Assembly (NCBI GenBank): GCA_023415235.1
Contig: JAEZLP010000058.1
Location: forward strand, 1 to 7,082
Reading direction: 5' to 3'
Length of the DNA stretch: 7,082 nucleotides
From: Bacillota bacterium
Lineage (GTDB): Bacteria > Bacillota > Clostridia > Peptostreptococcales > Anaerovoracaceae
Shown: positions 1 to 6,088 of the stretch, piece after piece
How the letters are laid out: the number at the start of each line of letters is the position of its first letter
Numbering within the stretch: the first letter of the stretch is position 1
Notes under the pieces: generated by a model
Database searches by the model: none
Told to the model about the DNA's origin: nothing
The model's input: the letters and a program-made list of their open reading frames with translations, nothing else
Translations under genes and position numbers: made by a program

Positions 1-17
1 GTTATACTATTTTTCAT
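1..17 (-). CDS. 5' end of an unidentified gene running off the left edge
   Basis: On the minus strand an ATG at 17-15 opens a frame that reads Met-Lys-Asn-Ser-Ile before the window ends. A GGAGG sequence (minus strand, 29-25) sits 7 bases upstream, which is ideal spacing, and the Met-Lys opening is typical of a real start. Nothing can be said about the product from five codons. The start lies downstream of, and in the same direction as, the stalk-domain gene, but a terminator (129-157) separates them, so this is probably the first gene of its own transcript. Its leader contains an inverted repeat that would hide the ribosome binding site (separate entry). Confidence 0.6.
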
Positions 18-80
18 AAGAGTGCCTCCGTTATCTATGTTTTTGTCGTTATTAACATCATAACATATGAGGTCACTCTT
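18..80 (-). promoter_or_regulatory. Leader hairpin overlapping the ribosome binding site of the left-edge gene
   Basis: The arms are 18-28 and 69-80. In minus-strand RNA, AAGAGTGACCTC pairs with GAGGCACTCTT, leaving one bulged base, and the 3' arm contains most of the GGAGG ribosome binding site. A further five pairs (30-34 with 60-64) can extend the stem inward. The 60-64 segment can instead pair locally with 48-52, so two exclusive folds are possible. Read on the plus strand, the same hairpin is followed by a T-rich run (82-103) and could act as a terminator for rightward transcription entering the window. No plus-strand gene is visible to its left, so I favour the leader reading. Confidence 0.5.
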
Positions 81-128
81 ATTTTTTTATTTTCTTTATT
101 TTTCCCGTCTTAATTTTACACTAAGCGG

Positions 129-157
129 AAAAGAACCGTGCCCCAATGGCACGGTTC
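129..157 (-). terminator. Factor-independent terminator of the stalk-domain gene
   Basis: A perfect 10-bp stem (133-142 with 148-157, GAACCGTGCC and its complement) encloses a 5-base loop. On the minus strand it is followed directly by TTTT (132-129). It lies 38 bases beyond the stop codon of the stalk-domain gene. The plus-strand side has no T-run next to the stem, so termination is probably one-directional. Confidence 0.85.
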
Positions 158-195
158 ATACTCGATTTCAATATTATTTTTTGTAGCAGCATCCT

Positions 196-1686
196 CTAGT
201 TTACGGGCAGCGGCATCATCGGATAGTCCTTAATAACCGCATCCGCCGGTAAACTCAGATCAGGCGAGCCGGAGGTTTCGGCCACATGGGATTCCACCTT
301 CATGGTCACTTTCATCATATCCTTCTGATCGATGGCCATGCTGCAATTTGCATTCTTCTGATCACCGCTCAAGTCAAAGGTGCAGCTGAAGTCTTCCATG
401 GAAGCGCTTCCCTTGAGGTTGTATCCGTTAAGGGAGCCTGCCTTTTCCTTGATCTGGATGTCCGCCTGGATGTTGGTTTCCTTCAGCATATCTCCCAGCT
501 TGGTTAGATTCAGTGAATCTGCGGAGATACCTTCCGTCAGGGCGGTCTTTGCCATAGCGGCAAGAATTGTGTTTTGATTCAGTGTCAAAGAGTAAGTGAC
601 ATAGCTTCCTGCGGTTTTCTTTCCGAAGGCGTCGTCGCCGATGAGGTTTTTCAGGAATGCGTAAGTGGTTTTCATGTCCTTATAGGTGGAAGTGTCCGCA
701 GCCTGCATATATAATACGGACTGGGAAAGCATTTCAGAGAGATTGACGCCGGAATAGCTCATGTCCACCAGAGACTTCATATCGATCCCCATTTGTTCAT
801 AGGTATCATACACATTCATCTTATACCATGTTTTTGAATCCACTGTCGGATCCATCGAAGCAAAGATGCTGGAATTCATATAGGTCGTTCCCGTTTCCGC
901 ATCCATTTTCATCCGCATGCCGGCATTCTTGAACATGGCAAGAAGCGGTTCCATCTGGGCTTTTTCCTCTGCGGTAAGCTTGGAAATCATCTGGTCGAAG
1001 TTGAAATCAAAAGTCATGTTCATATCCACATTGGATTTCTGCTGAATTCCGGACATGGTTCCCTTCATCGAGAACTTCATTTCCGGCATGAGGGATCCTT
1101 CTTTGGCATAAGTGGCAATATCCACATCAAACCGTCCGTCCGTTTTGTACGCCTTTTCAAGGTCAAGATCGGACTTCATCAATTTGCTTATGATGGAAAA
1201 GTCCGTATCCGCATTACCAAATATGGTTGCGGGATCGATGATGACAACGGTTTTCGCTGCAGCATCCCAGCCCACTCCATAGCCCAGGCTTTCCGCCAAC
1301 GGCCGAACCGGTACGTAAATGCGGTTCTTCGATTTGTCGATCCATGGCTTGACATCCATTTTCACCGTTGAGGATACGCCGTCATCCATGATGGTGATAT
1401 TCTCATCCTTGGCAGAAAAGGATATTTCCCTGTCTGCAGTTTTTGCCTTGATTATCTTAGAAACGGAATCATAGGATACTTCTGCCCCCATGGATTCCAG
1501 AATCTGACGAAATGGCACCAGGACCCTGCCGTCCATAATTTTAGCAGCTTCTGTTCCTGTAATATTCTTTCCGTTGTATTGCACCTGGATTCCCTTGGAG
1601 CCCGCTCCGAACACCGTCAGGCTTCCGGACAGGATCAATGTTACGGTCAGGACTGCAGTGATAATTTTTTTAGTCGCTTTGTTCAT
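196..1686 (-). CDS. Secreted copper-amine-oxidase-like stalk-domain protein with methionine-rich C-terminal region
   Basis: The predicted protein has 496 residues. Residues 1-28 form a signal peptide: Lys-rich start, hydrophobic core at about 8-25, and a likely cleavage after Phe-Gly-Ala. Residues 35-150 carry the paired motif of copper amine oxidase N-terminal-like (stalk) domains: GRVLVPFRQILESMGAEV at about 53-70, and RIYVPVRPLAESLGYGV followed by GWD near 122-141. Such domains are common on exported clostridial and bacillar proteins and have no catalytic role of their own. I do not recognise residues 157-496. This part is hydrophilic, probably beta-rich, and unusually rich in methionine (31 Met). 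The frame can be opened further by a TTG at 1716, but that would place the GGAAGGGGG ribosome binding site inside the gene, so ATG 1686 is chosen. A terminator follows the gene. The exported location is well supported and the function is unknown. Confidence 0.9.
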   Translation of the reverse strand: MNKATKKIITAVLTVTLILSGSLTVFGAGSKGIQVQYNGKNITGTEAAKIMDGRVLVPFRQILESMGAEVSYDSVSKIIKAKTADREISFSAKDENITIMDDGVSSTVKMDVKPWIDKSKNRIYVPVRPLAESLGYGVGWDAAAKTVVIIDPATIFGNADTDFSIISKLMKSDLDLEKAYKTDGRFDVDIATYAKEGSLMPEMKFSMKGTMSGIQQKSNVDMNMTFDFNFDQMISKLTAEEKAQMEPLLAMFKNAGMRMKMDAETGTTYMNSSIFASMDPTVDSKTWYKMNVYDTYEQMGIDMKSLVDMSYSGVNLSEMLSQSVLYMQAADTSTYKDMKTTYAFLKNLIGDDAFGKKTAGSYVTYSLTLNQNTILAAMAKTALTEGISADSLNLTKLGDMLKETNIQADIQIKEKAGSLNGYNLKGSASMEDFSCTFDLSGDQKNANCSMAIDQKDMMKVTMKVESHVAETSGSPDLSLPADAVIKDYPMMPLPVN

Positions 1687-1695
1687 ATGTAGTAA

Positions 1696-1704
1696 CCCCC
1701 TTCC
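1696..1704 (-). promoter_or_regulatory. Ribosome binding site that fixes the stalk-domain start
   Basis: GGAAGGGGG on the minus strand lies 9 bases before ATG 1686. It falls inside the longer frame that could open with TTG at 1716, so it argues for the shorter protein whose N-terminus is a clean signal peptide. Confidence 0.7.
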
Positions 1705-1732
1705 GAATAATTCCAATCATAGGAAATTATTC
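1705..1732 (-). repeat. Inverted repeat in the leader of the stalk-domain gene
   Basis: GAATAATTTCC (minus strand, 1732-1722) and GGAATTATTC (1714-1705) are complementary apart from one bulged base and are separated by 7 bases. The repeat ends one base before the GGAAGGGGG ribosome binding site. It could be an mRNA hairpin or a protein operator. It is too AT-rich and has no T-run, so it is not a good terminator for the gene upstream. Confidence 0.4.
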
Positions 1733-1774
1733 CCCTACAAGTTTACTACATTAATGTGCAAAAGTACACCTTAT

Positions 1775-1794
1775 TATTTTGCTATATTTTGCTA
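1775..1794 (-). repeat. Tandem 10-bp repeat at the stop codon of the small membrane protein gene
   Basis: Two exact adjacent copies of TAGCAAAATA (minus strand) occupy 1794-1785 and 1784-1775. The first TAG is the stop codon of the 115-codon gene. It is probably a local slippage duplication and no function is evident. Confidence 0.6.
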
Positions 1795-2139
1795 ATTAAT
1801 TTGTTTTTTAGCACCCGGCTTAGTCTGCTGTGTATTCTGTCTTCTCTTCCTCCGTTTTGCTCTGCATAATACGGTAATATCATAGTCAAGCTTGATCTGA
1901 ATAAAATCTTCGTAGCTGCCGTTGACCGGCGCTGATCCGGTCATCTCCGCACAAGAGTGAAATACTGTCAATGCAGATTGGAGAAGTGCGACAGCTATGG
2001 TGCCGTAACCGGCAAGATCAAGTACGACTGCGGAGATTTCTCTGGCAGCCGCACTCCCAGCTGTCCCTTCGGCAATCAGTCCGCCGACGATACCACCGCA
2101 TAGCATAAATATGAAAGCCAGATAAATCGTCTTTTTCAT
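1792..2139 (-). CDS. Small two-helix membrane protein of unknown function
   Basis: The protein has 115 residues and belongs to no family I recognise. A hydrophobic segment at about residues 4-23, rich in Gly, could be a signal anchor. A second lies at about 36-60. The tail is strongly basic (CRAKRRKRR at about 92-100, then further Lys). Two helices with a basic tail is a layout shared by many small membrane proteins, including holins, but there is no specific evidence for that role. The ATG has a good ribosome binding site (AAGGGGG, 8 bases away), so the gene is probably real. A 12-codon ORF ends 30 bases upstream. The stalk-domain gene starts 105 bases downstream on the same strand with no obvious terminator between, so the two may be co-transcribed. 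Confidence 0.65.
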   Translation of the reverse strand: MKKTIYLAFIFMLCGGIVGGLIAEGTAGSAAAREISAVVLDLAGYGTIAVALLQSALTVFHSCAEMTGSAPVNGSYEDFIQIKLDYDITVLCRAKRRKRRQNTQQTKPGAKKQIN

Positions 2140-2169
2140 TTCTCTCTCCCCCTTACCCCTTTTGCAGAA

Positions 2170-2208
2170 TCAATACTGCACGATCTTGGAATTGTGATTT
2201 CTCTTCAT
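2170..2208 (-). CDS. 12-codon leader or small-peptide ORF
   Basis: ATG 2208 opens a frame coding MKRNHNSKIVQY and ends at TGA (2172-2170). It is preceded by AGGAGGTGAT (2223-2214), an essentially perfect Shine-Dalgarno, with 9 bases between GGAGG and the ATG. The same 10-base sequence serves the yeiH gene in this window, so a ribosome should load here. The ORF is in frame with the 115-codon gene that starts 30 bases later. Its stop codon lies in the loop of a small hairpin (TGCAG at 2163-2167 with CTGCA at 2176-2180). It could be a leader peptide coupling translation to the downstream gene, or a free small peptide. The peptide sequence gives no clue to function. Confidence 0.5.
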   Translation of the reverse strand: MKRNHNSKIVQY

Positions 2209-2247
2209 AAAAAATCACCTCCTACCATTAATAACCAAGCGGGCCGG

Positions 2248-2264
2248 TAATTTGTGACAAGTTA
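2248..2264. promoter_or_regulatory. 17-bp quasi-palindrome, candidate operator in the divergent spacer
   Basis: TAATTTGTGACAAGTTA has 8-base arms around a central G with a single mismatch. It lies between the leader ORF (minus) and the aminotransferase (plus), about 110 bases before the latter. Its position suits a repressor or activator site for either gene. I could not identify a matching -35/-10 pair with good spacing for either strand, so the promoters themselves are not annotated here. Confidence 0.35.
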
Positions 2265-2374
2265 TTGCTCTGGAATCCGGATAAGATTTCCTGATTAAGC
2301 AAGTATATGAGGATTTCGGAAGGGAAAACTAACTTTGCCGGTTGCAATAATTTGGGCAGAAAGGAATTTAGGAC

Positions 2375-3580
2375 ATGGATATTTCACAGAAATTCAAAGT
2401 AATGGAGGCCTCTTCTGTAAGAAAGCTTTCGATTTATGCGGAGGAAGCCAAGAAAAACGGTAAAAAAGTATATCATCTGAACATCGGCCAGCCGGATCTG
2501 GCCACGCCGGCGCCTTATTTTGAAAGAATCCGCAACTTCAAGGAGTCCGCGACGGAATATATGCCGTCCTTGGGGATTCCCCAGCTCATTGAAAAAATTC
2601 AGGCCTATTATGGCGACCTGGGAATTCACTACGATAAGGATCAGATCGCCGTAACCAACGGAGGAACGGAGGCGCTGCTCTTTACCTTCCTCGCCATCGC
2701 CAACGAAGGGGATGAGATTCTGCTTCCGGAACCCTTTTACTCCAATTACACCACGTTCTTTACGATATCCGGAGCAATCAGCATACCGATCACCACCTAT
2801 GCGGAAAACGGATTCCACTTTTCCGAGGAGGATCTCACCTCAAATATTACGAAACGCGCCAAGGCCATCCTGATTTCCACGCCTGGAAATCCTACAGGAG
2901 CGGTTCTGAGCATGGATGAAATCAAAATGGTGGCTCGGATTGCAAAGGAATATGACCTTTATCTGATCGCCGACGAGGTTTACCGGGAATTTGTATTTGA
3001 CGGGAGAGAAATCGCAAGCTTTGGATTTCTTCCGGAGATTGAAGACCGGCTGATCATAATCGACAGCGTTTCAAAGCGGTTCAATGCCTGCGGCGCCAGA
3101 ATCGGAACTCTTCTGACAAAAAATAGAGACTTCTTTTCCGTAATCACCAAGCTCTGCCAAGGAAGGCTTTCCGTCTCCACAATCGAGCAGCATGGGGCCA
3201 TCGGTCTATACGAGGCGGATAAGCGCTATGTTACCGCCGCGAGGGATCAGTATCAGCTGCGCCGGGACATCGTATACGGACTGCTGAAGGAAGTGCCGGG
3301 AGTCGTCTGCCAAAAGCCGGAGGGGGCGTTTTACATGATTGCCAAGCTTCCCATCGAGGATATGGATGATTTTCTCACCTGGCTTCTGACCAGCTTCGAC
3401 ATCGACGGCGAAACCGTAATGGCGGCGCCTGCCGAAGGCTTTTACAAGACAAGGGGGCTGGGAAAAAACGAGCTTCGTATTGCATACGTGCTGGAAGAAG
3501 AGCCTTTGCGAAAAGCAATGAAAATACTCACCGAAGGCCTCAAAAAATATATAGAGCTGAATGGCGTTTCCCTTGTATGA
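2375..3580 (+). CDS. PLP-dependent class I/II aminotransferase (aspartate/aromatic-type)
   Basis: This is a cytoplasmic aminotransferase of 401 residues, the usual length for fold-type I class I/II enzymes. Hallmarks in order are: GQPD at 38-41 (N-terminal substrate region), TNGGTEA at 94-100 (cofactor phosphate binding), GNPTG at 171-175 with Asn172, ADEVY at 199-203 with Asp200 (pairs with the pyridine nitrogen) and Tyr203, SVSKRFNACGARIG at 231-244 with Lys234 as the Schiff-base lysine and Arg242, and ELRIAY at 366-371 with Arg368 expected to hold the substrate carboxylate. All key residues are present, so the enzyme should be active. It would transfer an amino group between an amino acid and a 2-oxo acid. 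Amino-acid preference cannot be read from sequence, and a broad aspartate or aromatic role is inferred. ATG 2375 follows AAGGA by 9 bases. No partner gene lies beside it and it stands alone on its strand. Confidence 0.93.
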   Translation: MDISQKFKVMEASSVRKLSIYAEEAKKNGKKVYHLNIGQPDLATPAPYFERIRNFKESATEYMPSLGIPQLIEKIQAYYGDLGIHYDKDQIAVTNGGTEALLFTFLAIANEGDEILLPEPFYSNYTTFFTISGAISIPITTYAENGFHFSEEDLTSNITKRAKAILISTPGNPTGAVLSMDEIKMVARIAKEYDLYLIADEVYREFVFDGREIASFGFLPEIEDRLIIIDSVSKRFNACGARIGTLLTKNRDFFSVITKLCQGRLSVSTIEQHGAIGLYEADKRYVTAARDQYQLRRDIVYGLLKEVPGVVCQKPEGAFYMIAKLPIEDMDDFLTWLLTSFDIDGETVMAAPAEGFYKTRGLGKNELRIAYVLEEEPLRKAMKILTEGLKKYIELNGVSLV

Positions 3581-3592
3581 TGCAATTTCCCA

Positions 3593-4597
3593 TTACCAAT
3601 AACCCAGAATTTGCTGGATCGACAGGCTGACCAATGCGATTCCCGTCCAACAGCAGAACCCCATTATGATTGGCTTGCCGCCCGTCTTCACAAGCTTTAC
3701 CAAATTTGTGTTCAGGCCAACTGCGGACATAGCCATGATAATGCAAAACTTGCTGACTCCCTTTGTCAGGCCCGTGATTTCTAGTGGGAACTGAAACAAA
3801 GTTGCTGCAATGGATGCCAATATAAAATAAAGAATGAACATCGGAAAGATTTTCTTCAAACAGATCTTTGAATCGGTGTTCCTTTCTTTTTTTGTTCGCA
3901 GAAAAGCCAATCCAAGCGTGATTGGGATGATTGCCAGCGTCCTGGTCAATTTTACAATGGCCGCGCCCGGCAGCGTGTTGCTCGAGTGAATGCCGTCCCA
4001 GGCAGCAGCTGCAGCTGTTACCGATGAAGTATCATTGATCGCGGTGCCCGCAAAAAGACTAAAGCCTGTGTCGGAAAGGCCGATCATTCCTCCAAGGGTT
4101 GGAAAAATCAAAGCGGCCACAACGTTAAACAGAAAAATTACTGATATCGATTGAGCGATTTCCTCATCGCCGGCTCCAATGACCGGCGCTGTGGCAGCGA
4201 TTGCCGAACCGCCGCAGATTGCTGATCCGACGCCGACCAGCACGGAGGTTTTTTCGGGAACTTTCAATGCTTTATGGACAATCCATGCAAGGATCAGCGA
4301 AGTTGATATCGTAGCAACAATAATAGGAAGCGATAGCCAGCCCTTGATCAGAATATCCTTCAGATTCATATCAAATCCCAGCAGGACTACTGCAAAGGGA
4401 AGGATTTTCTTGGAGGTAAACACAATGCCTGGACGGAAGGACTCCGCTCCGCGGATGGCATACGTGACCATCATGCCGATTAAAATAGAAAATACGGGAC
4501 CGCCCACAACAGGAACCAGCCGTCCGAGGTACCAGGATGGAATGGCTATCACGAAACATAAAAGAATCCCCTTCCAGTATTTTATCAATAAATTCAT
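3593..4597 (-). CDS. yeiH: YeiH-family (UPF0324, putative sulfate/sulfite exporter) membrane protein
   Basis: This is a polytopic inner-membrane protein of 334 residues, the normal family size, with about ten hydrophobic stretches (for example 11-30, 33-48, 66-76, 88-108, 150-166, 220-234, 250-268, 283-294, 308-325). Family signatures are GSAICGGSAIAATAPVI at 124-140, AGTAINDTSSVTAAA at 183-197 and KLTRT at 216-220. The family is named putative sulfate exporter, and work on enterobacterial YeiH and its LysR regulator YeiE points to sulfite handling. The substrate here is inferred. The frame extends to 4633, but AGGAGGTGAT at 4610-4601 lies 7 bases (from GGAGG) before ATG 4597, which fixes the start. 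The gene is divergent from a LysR regulator and ends 12 bases from the convergent aminotransferase, with no clear terminator hairpin in the gap. Confidence 0.92.
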   Translation of the reverse strand: MNLLIKYWKGILLCFVIAIPSWYLGRLVPVVGGPVFSILIGMMVTYAIRGAESFRPGIVFTSKKILPFAVVLLGFDMNLKDILIKGWLSLPIIVATISTSLILAWIVHKALKVPEKTSVLVGVGSAICGGSAIAATAPVIGAGDEEIAQSISVIFLFNVVAALIFPTLGGMIGLSDTGFSLFAGTAINDTSSVTAAAAAWDGIHSSNTLPGAAIVKLTRTLAIIPITLGLAFLRTKKERNTDSKICLKKIFPMFILYFILASIAATLFQFPLEITGLTKGVSKFCIIMAMSAVGLNTNLVKLVKTGGKPIIMGFCCWTGIALVSLSIQQILGYW

Positions 4598-4600
4598 ATT

Positions 4601-4610
4601 ATCACCTCCT
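4601..4610 (-). promoter_or_regulatory. Ribosome binding site that fixes the yeiH start
   Basis: AGGAGGTGAT on the minus strand is a near-perfect Shine-Dalgarno placed correctly for ATG 4597. The upstream alternative at 4633 has no comparable site and would add a hydrophilic 12-residue extension. Confidence 0.8.
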
Positions 4611-4645
4611 CTTTTGTTGGCATATGAAATCATAAAAGCTGTGGT

Positions 4646-4722
4646 ATTGAATCCAGCATAACACAGAATATCAATAAATAATAATTATTAAATATTATAT
4701 AATAATAATTCTATGTTATAAT
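4646..4722. promoter_or_regulatory. Divergent promoter/operator region between yeiH and the LysR gene, with an A/T-only tract
   Basis: Positions 4673-4710 are 38 consecutive A or T bases. Within them lie a perfect palindrome TAATAATTATTA (4679-4690) and inverted arms AATTATTA/TAATAATT (4683-4690 with 4703-4710). For yeiH (minus), one candidate is TTGATA (4674-4669), 17 bases, TTCAAT (4651-4646). Another is the extended -10 TGTTATGCT (4663-4655). For the regulator (plus), TATAAT occurs at 4698-4703 and again at 4717-4722, the second too close to the ribosome binding site to be the start signal. No good -35 accompanies them. LysR-type proteins usually bind AT-rich dyads in exactly this kind of divergent spacer. 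Confidence 0.5.
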
Positions 4723-4739
4723 AAGTCGAGGTGATAAGA

Positions 4740-5618
4740 ATGCTGGATTTCAGAATGGATACATTGATAGCCGTCTGCAAGCATATGAATTTTACCAAGG
4801 CGGCAGAAGCGCTGAATATAACCCAGCCTGCAGTATCGCAGCACATACGGCATTTGGAAGATGATTATGGGATAAAGATCTTTCAATATGACGGCAGGAA
4901 GATGAAATTGTCGGCGGAAGGAAAAGCATTGCTGAATGCCGCAATTACGATAAAACATGACGATCTCTTTCTCCGGGAAAAGCTGAAAGAGTTTAAAAAA
5001 GAACAAAGAAAACTGGTTTTTGGGACAACGCTGACGATTGGCGAGTTTGTCATGCCGGGCCGGCTGGCGGAATACCTTAACAAAAACCCGGACACATCGA
5101 TCCAAATGATCGTGGAAAATACGAATCGGCTATTGGAAAAGCTCAACAACGGAGGGATTGACTTTGCGGTTATTGAAGGGTACTTCACGAAGAGCGAATA
5201 TGACTATCTGCAATACTCAAGGGAAAGATATATCCCTGTTTGCGGTCCTGACTACCGATGCAGCGAAGCCGCTCATACTGTAGAGGACCTGCTGGGGGAG
5301 AGGCTTATCGTCCGGGAGCCGGGTTCTGGGACCAGAGAAATACTTGAGCGAATCCTTGGAGAAAAAAATTTATCGATACAGGATTTCAAGAACCTTGTGG
5401 AAATAAGCAATATGAATGCCATCAAGCTTTTAGTACAGGCAAACTGCGGAATCACCTTTCTCTATGAGGCGGCTGCAAAAAAAGAAATCCTTAATGGATC
5501 CCTCAGGGAAATCCGGCTTAAGGAATTCGACGTTTCCCATGATTTTACGTTCGTATGGAGAAAGGGAAGCATGTTTGCCGAACGATATCGGGAGCTGTTT
5601 GAAAATTTAAGAGAATAA
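4740..5618 (+). CDS. LysR-type transcriptional regulator, probable controller of yeiH
   Basis: This is a DNA-binding regulator of 292 residues, the usual LysR length. The N-terminal winged helix-turn-helix spans about residues 5-62, with the recognition segment NFTKAAEALNITQPAVSQHI at 17-36. A linker helix covers about 63-90 (HDDLFLREKLKEFKKEQRK). The effector-binding domain spans about 92-290, with FGTTLTIGEFVMPGRLAEY near 94-112 and VREPGSGTREILE at 191-203, a phrase seen in LysR proteins of the CysB/YeiE-like type that sense small anions. The frame can open with GTG 4731, but that codon is part of the GAGGTGAT ribosome binding site (4728-4735), so ATG 4740 is preferred. Being divergent from yeiH, it most likely regulates that gene and itself. 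The effector is unknown, and sulfite or sulfate is an inference from the neighbour. Confidence 0.92.
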   Translation: MLDFRMDTLIAVCKHMNFTKAAEALNITQPAVSQHIRHLEDDYGIKIFQYDGRKMKLSAEGKALLNAAITIKHDDLFLREKLKEFKKEQRKLVFGTTLTIGEFVMPGRLAEYLNKNPDTSIQMIVENTNRLLEKLNNGGIDFAVIEGYFTKSEYDYLQYSRERYIPVCGPDYRCSEAAHTVEDLLGERLIVREPGSGTREILERILGEKNLSIQDFKNLVEISNMNAIKLLVQANCGITFLYEAAAKKEILNGSLREIRLKEFDVSHDFTFVWRKGSMFAERYRELFENLRE

Positions 5619-5626
5619 GCCTTCTC

Positions 5627-6061
5627 CTATCGATTGATCAAAAAAATTCCCGCCATACAAAGAACAATCCCTGCAATTTTCCCCGCCGTAATCTGGTCGT
5701 GATAAAAAAGATATCCTATTGCCAGCAGCGTAACAATAGCCAGCGCGCTGGACATCAAATTCGTCGTGCTGATATTTCCTCCGACCCGGTATGCATATAA
5801 ATATCCCACCTCGATTCCGAGGACTGCCGCGCCCAGAGCAAAGCTCGCCCAATTAATCCGATGCAGCTGTTCTGAAAGCGCCACCCCCTTGCTGAAGAAG
5901 GGAAATAGAGCCACGCACATGATCGCTGCGGTAAGATAGGATATAAGCAGGGAGATCATCGGGTTCACCTCAGAAGGCGTTGACTTCTGGATTAGATGAT
6001 ACAACACCGTCGATGATGCAGTGAGGGTGATTGCAAGATATAATGGATTGATGCCGCTCAT
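5627..6061 (-). CDS. Half-size EamA/DMT-superfamily membrane protein
   Basis: This is a membrane protein of 144 residues with about five hydrophobic helices (roughly 5-24, 35-55, 72-92, 101-119, 125-142). The C-terminal part matches the EamA repeat pattern: GYLYAYRVGGNISTTNLMSS near 86-105, then a helix, HDQITAGKIAGIVLCMAGIFLI at 121-142. Most DMT transporters contain two such repeats in about 300 residues. This protein has one, so it presumably works as a dimer, like other single-repeat members. The substrate is unknown. ATG 6061 is preferred over GTG 6073 because AAGGTGGA lies 8 bases before it and includes that GTG. It is convergent with the LysR gene (8-bp gap) and lies 112 bases downstream of ric on the same strand with its own promoter-like sequence. 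Confidence 0.82.
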   Translation of the reverse strand: MSGINPLYLAITLTASSTVLYHLIQKSTPSEVNPMISLLISYLTAAIMCVALFPFFSKGVALSEQLHRINWASFALGAAVLGIEVGYLYAYRVGGNISTTNLMSSALAIVTLLAIGYLFYHDQITAGKIAGIVLCMAGIFLINR

Positions 6062-6088
6062 AGATAATTCCACCTTAATCTCATGAAT

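Noticed and set aside
2137..2208. Read-through of the TGA at 2172-2170 (for example selenocysteine) joining the 12-codon ORF to the 115-codon gene in one frame
   Set aside because: The downstream ATG has its own well-placed ribosome binding site, the hairpin around the TGA is only 5 bp, and the joined sequence lacks any known selenoprotein motif.
2160..2374. Riboswitch or T-box in front of the aminotransferase
   Set aside because: No T-box consensus, no terminator/antiterminator pair and no recognisable aptamer core was found in the spacer; only short imperfect dyads are present.
2384..2818. A 144-codon minus-strand frame inside the aminotransferase
   Set aside because: The plus strand has all aminotransferase motifs, so the opposite frame is a coding shadow.
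4179..4661. A 160-codon plus-strand frame opposite yeiH
   Set aside because: It is antisense to conserved YeiH motifs, has no good ribosome binding site, and its composition is that of a shadow frame.
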